Source: an uncultured Sphingomonadaceae bacterium
GTDB lineage: Bacteria; Pseudomonadota; Alphaproteobacteria; Sphingomonadales; Sphingomonadaceae
DNA: 64,000 bases
Reading direction: 5' to 3'
Assembly (NCBI GenBank): GCA_947497315.1
Contig: CANMFX010000002.1
Span: 124,001 to 188,000, forward strand
The notes under the pieces are model-generated. The model worked only from the letters and a program-made list of their open reading frames with translations. It made no database searches and was not told the DNA's origin. The position numbers were made by a program, and so were the translations under genes. Of the stretch, positions 57,036 through 64,000 are shown piece by piece (position 1 is the stretch's first letter; each line of letters opens with the position of its first letter).

Positions 57036-57407
57036 ATGAGCCGATATTATACGGATGAACATGAATGGGTCGATGTCGAGGGTGAAACCGCGACCGTCGG
57101 CATTACCGATTATGCGCAGGAGCAATTGGGTGACATTGTGTTCGTCGAAACGCCTGAAATTGGTGCAGAGCTCGAGCAAGGTGATGATGCCGCAGTGGTC
57201 GAGTCTGTAAAAGCTGCGTCCGATGTCTATGCCGCGGTTTCGGGAACCGTGGTCGAAGTGAATGATGCACTGGAAGACGAACCGGCGCTGGTGAACAGCT
57301 CGGCCGAGGAAGATGGCTGGTTTTTCCGCCTGACCCTTTCCGACACATCGGAGCTCGACGATTTGATGGATGAAAAGGCCTATAAAGCCTTTGTCGACGG
57401 ACTTTAA
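57036..57407 (+). CDS. gcvH: Glycine cleavage H protein
   Basis: 123 residues. Carries the lipoyl arm on the Lys in [17 protein letters not shown]. Other signs: [43 protein letters not shown]. Shuttles intermediates between the P, T and L proteins. Confidence 0.97.
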   Translation: MSRYYTDEHEWVDVEGETATVGITDYAQEQLGDIVFVETPEIGAELEQGDDAAVVESVKAASDVYAAVSGTVVEVNDALEDEPALVNSSAEEDGWFFRLTLSDTSELDDLMDEKAYKAFVDGL

Positions 57408-57422
57408 AATCAGGAACTTACC

Positions 57423-58781
57423 ATGCGTTATCTACCCCTAACTCCCCATGATCGACAGGATATGCTGGCGACCATTGGCGCCGCTTCCGTGGACGACCTG
57501 TTCGTCGATGTGCCCAAAGAGGTGCAGCTTGACGGCCCGATCCGGGACTTGCCGATGCATGCCGGGGAAATGGCGGTTGAAGCGCATATGAAGAAGCTGG
57601 CCAAGAATAATTCGGCGGCCGGTGACATGCCGTTCTTTCTGGGGGCAGGGGCCTATCGCCACCATGTTCCGTCCAGTGTCGATCATATCATTCAGCGCGG
57701 CGAATTTCTGACCGCCTATACGCCTTATCAGCCGGAAATTGCGCAGGGGACGTTACAGACCTTGTTCGAATTCCAGACACAGGTTGCGCGGCTATTCGGC
57801 GTCGATGTCGCCAATGCATCCATGTATGATGGTTCCACTGCCTGCTGGGAAGCGATTGTCATGGCGCGGCGGATTACCAAGCGGGGCAAGGCGGTCCTCT
57901 CTTCCGGCCTGCATCCCCACTATGTGTCCGTCGCAAAGACCATGGCGCGTTTCACCAAAGACCAGTTGGTGACCAATGCTCCCGTTTTGGACGCGGCGAC
58001 CGATGGCGCGGATCTGCTCGACCAGATTGATGACGATACGAGCTGCGTCGTGGTGCAATATCCTGATATTTTGGGGCGCATATCCGATATGTCCGCGATT
58101 GCGGAAAAAGCCCATGCGCACAAGGCCTTACTGATCGCTGTTGTGACCGAACCTGTCGCATTGGGCGCGATCAAGGCGCCGGGTCAGATGGATGCGGACA
58201 TCGTGGTTGGCGAGGGTCAGTCGCTCGGCGTCGGCCTGCAATTTGGCGGGCCTTATGTGGGTCTGTTTGGCTGCAAACAGAAATATGTGCGTCAGATGCC
58301 AGGACGTCTGTGCGGCGAGACGGTCGATGCAGAAGGCAAGCGCGGTTTCGTGCTGACCTTGTCGACGCGTGAGCAACATATTCGCCGCGAGAAAGCGACA
58401 TCCAACATCTGCACCAATAGCGGACTATGTGCGCTGGCCTTTACGGCGCACATGACTTTGCTGGGTGAAAAAGGTTTACGTGACCTCGCGATGCTCAATC
58501 ACAAAAAGGCCGTTGTTGCTGCAGATCGCTTAGCGCAGATCAAGGGCGTTTCGCTTTTGAATGACAGCTTTTTCAATGAGTTCACACTGGTTCTTGATAA
58601 GGATACACGGCCGATTGTCCGCAGGTTGGCGGATCAGAAAGTCCTGGCCGGCGTTTCTCTCGGCCGTCTCTATCCCGATGAAAGCGGGTTGGCCCACGGA
58701 CTTGTTGTCGCCGTGACGGAAACGACCAGCGACGAGGATGTCGAAGCGCTGGCGACTGCGCTGGAAGGAGAATTGGCATGA
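57423..58781 (+). CDS. gcvPA: Glycine decarboxylase subunit 1 (GcvPA)
   Basis: 452 residues. N-terminal half of the split P protein: [52 protein letters not shown], and [19 protein letters not shown] near the end. Forms a dimer of dimers with GcvPB. The split form fits alphaproteobacteria. Overlaps gcvPB as ATGA. Confidence 0.96.
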   Translation: MRYLPLTPHDRQDMLATIGAASVDDLFVDVPKEVQLDGPIRDLPMHAGEMAVEAHMKKLAKNNSAAGDMPFFLGAGAYRHHVPSSVDHIIQRGEFLTAYTPYQPEIAQGTLQTLFEFQTQVARLFGVDVANASMYDGSTACWEAIVMARRITKRGKAVLSSGLHPHYVSVAKTMARFTKDQLVTNAPVLDAATDGADLLDQIDDDTSCVVVQYPDILGRISDMSAIAEKAHAHKALLIAVVTEPVALGAIKAPGQMDADIVVGEGQSLGVGLQFGGPYVGLFGCKQKYVRQMPGRLCGETVDAEGKRGFVLTLSTREQHIRREKATSNICTNSGLCALAFTAHMTLLGEKGLRDLAMLNHKKAVVAADRLAQIKGVSLLNDSFFNEFTLVLDKDTRPIVRRLADQKVLAGVSLGRLYPDESGLAHGLVVAVTETTSDEDVEALATALEGELA

Positions 58782-60361
58782 ACATGCTGACCGAAGGCCG
58801 TCCGACCAAACAGGAAGAAAATATCATCACTCCAGCGCAAGGCACGGTTCAGACCCATACTGGCAACCGCGCGTTGATGGTGGATGAGCCGCTGATTTTC
58901 GAAACCGGATCGCCGGATCGCAGTGGCGTTGATCTGCCCGAAGCGCCAGCGGTGGAGAGCCGCCTCGGCGGTCTCGACCGGGACGAACCCATCAGCATTC
59001 CCGGGCTGTCCGAAGCAGAGGCTGTGCGCCATTATACCCGGCTTAGCCGCCAAAATTATGCCATTGATGTCGGCCTGTTCCCTCTGGGCAGTTGCACGAT
59101 GAAGCATAACCCGCGCCTCAATGAGAAAATGGCGCGTTTGAAAGGCTTTTCGGATATCCACCCGCTGCAGCCCGTGGACAGTGTGCAGGGCGCGCTGGAA
59201 ACCATCTATCAGCTGGCGGAATGGCTCAAAACGCTAACCGGCATGCCTGCGGTTGCGATGAGCCCCAAGGCGGGTGCGCATGGCGAACTATGTGGTATCC
59301 TTGCGATTCGCTCGGCGCTGGAAGCGCGCGGCGATGCACGGGAAGTCATCCTGGTGCCGGAAAGCGCCCATGGTACCAATCCTGCGACGGCTGCTTTTGC
59401 AGGCTATAAGGTTGAGGATATCCCCGCCAATGCCGACGGCCGTGTCGATCTTGATGCGCTGAAAGCACGCCTCGGCCCGGATGTGGCTGGCGTGATGATT
59501 ACGAATCCCAACACCTGCGGGCTGTTTGAACCGGATATGAAAGCCATTTCCGACGCGGTGCATGATGCAGGCGGTCTGGTCTATTGTGACGGTGCGAACT
59601 TCAATGCGATAGTGGGCCGCGTGCGGCCGGGCGATCTTGGCATTGATGCGATGCATATCAATTTGCACAAGACCTTCTCCACCCCCCATGGCGGCGGCGG
59701 ACCGGGTTCCGGGCCGGTGGTCTTTTCCGAAGCGCTGGCACCTTTTGCGCCTTTGCCGTTTGTCGAGAAAACGGAAGCGGGCCATTTCCATCTGGTCGAG
59801 GAAGAAACCGCCGAAGACCATCACGAAAGCAGCTTTGGCCGGATGGTCGCTTTCCACGGACAGATGGGCATGTTTACGCGGGCTTTGACCTATATGCTCA
59901 GCCATGGTGCCGACGGCCTCAAACAGGTGTCCGAGGATGCTGTATTGAACGCGAACTATGTCCTGCGCAGCATGGAAGATTTGCTGGAAGCACCCTTCGC
60001 CAAATCCGGGCCGTGCATGCATGAGGCTTTGTTCTCGGACAATGGTTTCGCCAACGGCCTGACCACGCTTGATCTCGCAAAGGGTCTGATTGATGAAGGC
60101 TATCACCCGATGACCATGTATTTCCCGCTGGTGGTGCATGGCGCGATGCTAGTCGAGCCAACGGAAACCGAAAGCAAGGCAGCAATTGACCAGTTTATCG
60201 GCGCCCTCCGGTCGGTGGCAGAGCGGGCCAAGGCCGGCGATGAGCTGCTGAAATCTGCGCCGCATTTTGCACCGCGCAGGCGTCTCGACGAGACCCAGGC
60301 GGCCCGCAAACCGATTTTGGTCTGGCAAGAACCGGAGGAATATGCTGAAGCAGCCGAGTAA
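58778..60361 (+). CDS. gcvPB: Glycine decarboxylase subunit 2 (GcvPB)
   Basis: 527 residues. C-terminal, PLP-carrying half: the lysine in [20 protein letters not shown] binds PLP. Other motifs: [31 protein letters not shown]. Decarboxylates glycine and loads GcvH. Confidence 0.96.
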   Translation: MNMLTEGRPTKQEENIITPAQGTVQTHTGNRALMVDEPLIFETGSPDRSGVDLPEAPAVESRLGGLDRDEPISIPGLSEAEAVRHYTRLSRQNYAIDVGLFPLGSCTMKHNPRLNEKMARLKGFSDIHPLQPVDSVQGALETIYQLAEWLKTLTGMPAVAMSPKAGAHGELCGILAIRSALEARGDAREVILVPESAHGTNPATAAFAGYKVEDIPANADGRVDLDALKARLGPDVAGVMITNPNTCGLFEPDMKAISDAVHDAGGLVYCDGANFNAIVGRVRPGDLGIDAMHINLHKTFSTPHGGGGPGSGPVVFSEALAPFAPLPFVEKTEAGHFHLVEEETAEDHHESSFGRMVAFHGQMGMFTRALTYMLSHGADGLKQVSEDAVLNANYVLRSMEDLLEAPFAKSGPCMHEALFSDNGFANGLTTLDLAKGLIDEGYHPMTMYFPLVVHGAMLVEPTETESKAAIDQFIGALRSVAERAKAGDELLKSAPHFAPRRRLDETQAARKPILVWQEPEEYAEAAE

Positions 60362-60362
60362 A

Positions 60363-60383
60363 GGCTGACTGACAGCCGGTTTT
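60363..60383 (+). terminator. Short hairpin after gcvPB, possible weak terminator
   Basis: GGCTG and CAGCC form a five-base stem around ACTGA, followed by GGTTTT, directly after the gcvPB stop. It is weak and the next gene starts only 31 bases after that stop, so it may allow read-through. Confidence 0.35.
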
Positions 60384-60392
60384 GGGGGCAAT

Positions 60393-61379
60393 ATGATACA
60401 GCGTTTAACAAACCTGTTTGCGCTGTGGACTGTCCTCGGCACCGCTTGGGCGTGGTTCATACCGGAACATTTTCTCTGGGTGGTGGACGGCCGTTTCCGG
60501 CCATTGGGCCAGCCGCTGATCAGTGTGATGCTGGGCCTTATCATGCTCGGTATGGGCCTGACGCTGTCCTTTGATGATTTCAAGCGGATCGCCCGCATTC
60601 CGAAATGTGTAGCGGCAGGCGTGGCGTTGCAGTTCACCGTCATGCCGCTAGCGGGAATAGCCATTGCGATGTTGACCAATTTGGAAACCGGACTGGCGGT
60701 TGGACTGATCCTTGTATCCTGTTGTCCGGGCGGCACGGCATCCAATGTCGTGGCCTATCTCGCCAATGCCAATCTCGCGCTTTCCGTGACGATGACCATG
60801 GCTTCGACACTGATCGCCGTTGTCGCCACGCCGCTGCTTACCGGCTGGCTGGCTGGAAAATTTGTCGAGATTGACCAGTGGAACCTGTTCATCAACATGG
60901 TCTCGATCGTGCTATTGCCGGTGATCGCGGGCGTGCTGCTCAATCGCTATTTTCCCAAAGCGACGGCAAAAATTGCAATAGTCTCGCCACTCGCATCGGT
61001 GATAGTGATTGTGTTGATTGTCGGCGCTATCATCGCCAATTCTAAAGCCCTGATACAGGAACATTTTGGTATATTGATGTTGGCGGTGCTGATGCTTCAC
61101 GTATTCGGGTTTGGGCTGGGTTATATCCTGACCCGGGCTTTGGGCTTTGGTGTCGGAGAGCGGCGGACAATCAGTATTGAGGTCGGAATGCAAAATAGCG
61201 GTCTGGGTTCCAGTCTTGCATCGACGCCCGCCTTCGCTGCGCAATTTGCTAATCCTATGCAGGCGGCTCTCGCGCCGGTTCCCAGCGCGATCTCAGCGGT
61301 CTATCATGTGGTCATTGGCAGTTTTCTTGCCGCGATCTGGCGGCGGCAACCTATCGAGGAGCGCTTTGATGACAAATGA
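60393..61379 (+). CDS. Bile acid:sodium symporter family (BASS) transporter
   Basis: 328 residues, about nine to ten spans. MLGLIMLGMGLTLSFDDFKR, SCCPGGTASNVVAYLANANL and ISIEVGMQNSGLGSSLA are BASS family hallmarks. Substrates range from bile acids to pantothenate and keto acids; no specific one can be named. Position just after gcvPB hints at co-transcription, unproven. Confidence 0.9.
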   Translation: MIQRLTNLFALWTVLGTAWAWFIPEHFLWVVDGRFRPLGQPLISVMLGLIMLGMGLTLSFDDFKRIARIPKCVAAGVALQFTVMPLAGIAIAMLTNLETGLAVGLILVSCCPGGTASNVVAYLANANLALSVTMTMASTLIAVVATPLLTGWLAGKFVEIDQWNLFINMVSIVLLPVIAGVLLNRYFPKATAKIAIVSPLASVIVIVLIVGAIIANSKALIQEHFGILMLAVLMLHVFGFGLGYILTRALGFGVGERRTISIEVGMQNSGLGSSLASTPAFAAQFANPMQAALAPVPSAISAVYHVVIGSFLAAIWRRQPIEERFDDK

Positions 61380-62016
61380 AGGTGATTCCGCCCCATGGTT
61401 CCGCGATCAAGCGGGTCCGCAGGATGAAAAACACGCCCCCGCCACCCTGCGCAACCGCGATGCGATCGTTGCGCTGTTGCAGAATTTCTTGCCGGATACT
61501 GGCACCGTGCTGGAAATTGCGAGCGGCACGGGCGAACATGTGGTTTATTTTGGCGAGAAATTTCCGGGCCTGACATGGCAGCCCAGCGATCCTGACCCAG
61601 ATGGTTGCCGTTCCATCGCCGCATGGACGAAGCGGGCAGGGGTGGGCAATGTCCTGCCGCCGCTGCAACTTGATGCGCTGGCCTCTGGATGGGAAATCGA
61701 AAAACCAACTGCGATCCTGTGCATCAACATGGTCCATATCGCACCATGGGAGGCGTCTATCGGGCTGTTTGAGAAGGCTGCGCTCCTACTGGAGCAGGGT
61801 AGTGGTTTCTATCTCTATGGCCCATATTTTCGCGGTGATGCACCAACGGCACAGGGCAATCTCGACTTTGATCGCAGCCTTAAAAGTCGCAATTTGCGCT
61901 GGGGCATCCGCGAAGTCGCTGACATGGACGCCTTGGCCGATAAAAACGGGTTTACGCGCACCGACCTCGTTGAAATGCCAGCCAATAACCTGTCACTAAT
62001 TTATCGGCGCGACTGA
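61369..62016 (+). CDS. DUF938 SAM-dependent methyltransferase-like protein
   Basis: 215 residues from the ATG at 61369, after GAGGAGC; the frame runs open upstream inside the transporter. KHAPATLRNRDAIVALLQNF, VLEIASGTGEHVVYFGEKFP (SAM motif), AILCINMVHIAPWEA, GPYFRGDAPTAQGNLDFDRS are typical of DUF938. Substrate unknown. Overlaps the transporter by 11 bp. Confidence 0.87.
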   Translation: MTNEGDSAPWFRDQAGPQDEKHAPATLRNRDAIVALLQNFLPDTGTVLEIASGTGEHVVYFGEKFPGLTWQPSDPDPDGCRSIAAWTKRAGVGNVLPPLQLDALASGWEIEKPTAILCINMVHIAPWEASIGLFEKAALLLEQGSGFYLYGPYFRGDAPTAQGNLDFDRSLKSRNLRWGIREVADMDALADKNGFTRTDLVEMPANNLSLIYRRD

Positions 62017-62096
62017 CCTTGTTGCCGTAGCGTCAACGCTCTTGCCTTGATTTAAGCGACCGCTTAACGTCGCGCAAAAGAGACTAAGGAGTGGGC

Positions 62097-63683
62097 ATGT
62101 CAAACGAAACGCCAGAAATTCGCCGGTGCATGGGATCATCCATCGCCTATTGGGCAGAGCGCCTGCCAGATAATATCGCGCTGGATGATGCCGCGGGGGT
62201 GGTGACCTATGCGGAGCTCGACCGGATTGTCACCGATTATGCACGAGCCTTTACCGGTTCTGGCCTCAATAAAGGCGATCGCATCTGCTGGCTTGGCAAG
62301 AATAGCGCGCTTTACTTCACGCTATTTGCTGCCGCTAGCCGGGCAGGCGCTGTCATCGCACCGATTGGATGGCGACTAGCCGCGCCGGAAGTTGCCTATG
62401 TATTGAAAGATTCGCAGGCAGCGCTGGTGATTTGCGAACCGGAATTTGCCGAAACCGCGACACAGGCTGCGGCCGAAGCGGGCAGTGTCAAGATGATATT
62501 GGTTGCTGGTGAGGCGGACGGCCTGCAAGCACTAGATGAGTGGTTGGTTAAGACCCAGCCCGGCGATCTACCGGCCACCAATCCCTCTGAGGGCGTGTTG
62601 CAACTCTACACATCTGGCACCACCGGCAATCCAAAGGGCGTGGTGCTTACCAATGACAATCTGTTCAAAATGCGCCCGCTGGTCGAGAATAAGCCGGAAC
62701 ATGCGTGGATTGATATCGGTCCGGACGACAGCACGCTGGCGGTAATGCCCTGCGCACATATTGCCGGGTCCGGCATTGGCCCCATCGCCTTTTACAATGG
62801 CGCCACGATGATGGTCATTCCCGAATTTCATCCCGACACGGTGCTCGATTGCGTGGACAAGGGGTTGAACCAGTTTTTCCTGGTACCGACCGCGCTGCAA
62901 ATGCTGGTCAACTGGCCGCGCGCCAAGGACACGGATTTTTCAAGCGTGCGGTCCGTGACCTATGGTGCAGCACCAATCCCGCTGGAATTGCTGCGCCAGT
63001 GTATCCAGACCATGCCCCAAGCCCTGTTCTGTCAGCAATATGGCATGACCGAAACTACCGGTACGGTGTGCATCCTGCCGCCGGAAGATCATGATCCGGC
63101 AGGAAATGACCGGATGCGCGGTATCGGTATCCCGTTGCCCGGCGTTGAGCTGCGCATTGTGGACGAGCAGCATAAGGAAGTTCCACCAAATACTATCGGA
63201 GAAATTGCCACACGATCCGGCCTTAACATGCTGCATTACTTCAATAATCCTGAAAAGACCGCCGAGACTGTTGATAGCAACGGCTGGCTCTACACCGGCG
63301 ACGCTGCGATCATGGACGAAGATGGCTATTTTTACATCAAGGACCGGGTGAAGGACATGATCATCTCCGGCGGTGAGAATGTCTATCCAGCGGAGGTTGA
63401 AAACGCGATTTTCGGCCACCCGCAGGTCAACGAAGTCGCAGTGATCGGTATCCCCGATGAGAAATGGGGCGAAGCGGTAAAAGCCGTCGTCTCTCCCAAG
63501 CCCGATGCAGGCGAAATTGATGCGGACAGCGTGATAAGCTGGGCGAGAGAGCGGATTGCCGGGTTCAAGGTACCGAAATCGGTCGATGTGATCCCGGAAT
63601 TGCCCCGCAATGCGAGCGGCAAGATATTACGCCGCGAATTGCGCGCCCCTTATTGGGAGGGCAAAGACCGCGGTGTGAATTGA
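62097..63683 (+). CDS. Acyl-CoA synthetase (AMP-forming ligase)
   Basis: 528 residues. ANL-family ligase: P-loop LYTSGTTGNPKGVVLTND, QQYGMTETTGTV, GWLYTGDAAIMDEDGYFYI, KDRVKDMIISGGENVYPAEV, and the C-terminal NASGKILRRELR with the catalytic lysine. Activates a carboxylate to acyl-CoA; fatty acid or aromatic acid cannot be told. AAGGAG six bases ahead supports the ATG at 62097. Confidence 0.92.
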   Translation: MSNETPEIRRCMGSSIAYWAERLPDNIALDDAAGVVTYAELDRIVTDYARAFTGSGLNKGDRICWLGKNSALYFTLFAAASRAGAVIAPIGWRLAAPEVAYVLKDSQAALVICEPEFAETATQAAAEAGSVKMILVAGEADGLQALDEWLVKTQPGDLPATNPSEGVLQLYTSGTTGNPKGVVLTNDNLFKMRPLVENKPEHAWIDIGPDDSTLAVMPCAHIAGSGIGPIAFYNGATMMVIPEFHPDTVLDCVDKGLNQFFLVPTALQMLVNWPRAKDTDFSSVRSVTYGAAPIPLELLRQCIQTMPQALFCQQYGMTETTGTVCILPPEDHDPAGNDRMRGIGIPLPGVELRIVDEQHKEVPPNTIGEIATRSGLNMLHYFNNPEKTAETVDSNGWLYTGDAAIMDEDGYFYIKDRVKDMIISGGENVYPAEVENAIFGHPQVNEVAVIGIPDEKWGEAVKAVVSPKPDAGEIDADSVISWARERIAGFKVPKSVDVIPELPRNASGKILRRELRAPYWEGKDRGVN

Positions 63684-63712
63684 GGGGCTGTTGAACAATA
63701 ATGTCCCGCTCA

Positions 63713-63739
63713 TGTCCGCTTTGGGCGCAAAAGCGGACA
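63713..63739. repeat. 10-bp stem hairpin after the acyl-CoA ligase gene
   Basis: TGTCCGCTTT and AAAGCGGACA are perfect complements around GGGCGCA. It lies between convergent genes. No T-run follows, so it may be a dispersed extragenic palindrome rather than a classic terminator. Confidence 0.5.
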
Positions 63740-63757
63740 CTCCGATTTAGAAATGAT

Positions 63758-63988
63758 CTATTGCCTGCGTCTGATGCGTCCAGTCATCCGAAGTCCGTCT
63801 CTCGTGTTCAATCCCATCAGTGTCAGGTTTAGTGCACCAGCAATCAGTTCAATGGCCTGCACGGTATAGAAGGCGCTGTCGAATTCTCCAGCGTTCGCCT
63901 TTGATGCCAGAAAGAATGCGGAAGGTATCAGGACCAGAATTCCGTTCAGACCAATGATCGGCATCCGCTTCTTTTTGGCTTGGGACAT
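63758..63988 (-). CDS. Small two-span membrane protein, unknown function
   Basis: 76 residues. Spans LNGILVLIPSAFFLA and AIELIAGALNLTLMGLNT, with basic residues at both ends (SQAKKKR, GRIRRRQ). No family recognised. No strong ribosome-binding site is visible, so the call rests on the hydrophobic pattern and the lack of an alternative. Confidence 0.55.
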   Translation of the reverse strand: MSQAKKKRMPIIGLNGILVLIPSAFFLASKANAGEFDSAFYTVQAIELIAGALNLTLMGLNTRDGLRMTGRIRRRQ

Positions 63989-64000
63989 TGGGTCTTTGCG

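Noticed and set aside
1-64000. CRISPR arrays, tRNA or rRNA genes, transposases, prophage
   Set aside because: No regular spacer-repeat array, cloverleaf, rRNA block, transposase or phage protein was seen by eye; a model-based scan would be needed to exclude short or odd ones.

Overview
The window is a 64 kb stretch of alphaproteobacterial chromosome, most likely from the order Sphingomonadales. The basis is a complete division/cell-wall (dcw) cluster in alphaproteobacterial order, an ATP12-type F1-ATPase chaperone, a tandem glycine riboswitch ahead of a gcvT-H-PA-PB operon, and the general flavour of the proteins. A genus such as Parasphingorhabdus or Sphingorhabdus is only a guess. Coding density is high, with many ATGA or TAATG start/stop overlaps. 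I saw no tRNA, rRNA, CRISPR array, transposase or phage gene.

Layout. 1-10.8 kb holds mixed housekeeping genes: a truncated sulfurtransferase, a membrane protein with an internal LPATG motif, queF, two GST-fold proteins, a hotdog thioesterase, a HerA-like ATPase, an HtrA/DegP protease, and hflK-hflC. 10.9-21.3 kb is mainly a rightward run: an Mrp-type P-loop ATPase, a CoA-binding protein, an orphan Tat-exported molybdenum hydroxylase subunit, ferrochelatase, a ribbon-helix-helix protein, a fluoride channel, an RluC-type pseudouridine synthase, a PaiB-like protein, a HAD phosphatase, an ATP12 chaperone and AMP nucleosidase. 21.3-30.1 kb looks like a redox island. It has repeat-rich DNA, an OmpW-type porin behind an FNR/FixK-like box, a CcmI/NrfG-like TPR protein, and a divergent set of four genes. 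cysK and two unrecognised exported or membrane proteins follow.

32.4-51.8 kb is the dcw cluster: mraZ, rsmH, ftsL, ftsI, murE, murF, mraY, murD, ftsW, murG, murC, murB, a DUF4262 gene, ddl, ftsQ, ftsA, ftsZ. It is preceded by a 10-bp-phased repeat array that looks like an extended MraZ box. Downstream lie a TPR/SPOR protein, a dGTPase and an NAD(P)-binding protein. 55.6-60.4 kb is the glycine cleavage operon under a tandem glycine riboswitch. A bile-acid/sodium-type symporter, a DUF938 methyltransferase, an acyl-CoA ligase and a small membrane protein close the window.

The best candidate for an undescribed system is the four-gene set at 23,920-30,142. Gene 1 fuses a flavin/NAD(P) oxidoreductase, two cyclic-nucleotide-binding domains and a four-cluster [4Fe-4S] ferredoxin module. 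Gene 2 is a membrane protein with two His-x13-His pairs, a di-haem b signature. Gene 3 has a cytoplasmic FHA-like domain, one membrane span and a periplasmic ten-haem cytochrome c. Gene 4 is a CpdA-type (class III) cyclic-nucleotide phosphodiesterase. I infer a trans-membrane electron conduit from NAD(P)H to the periplasm, gated by cyclic nucleotide, with the gene for removing the signal alongside. All functional statements about it are inference from domain content; nothing was run or searched.
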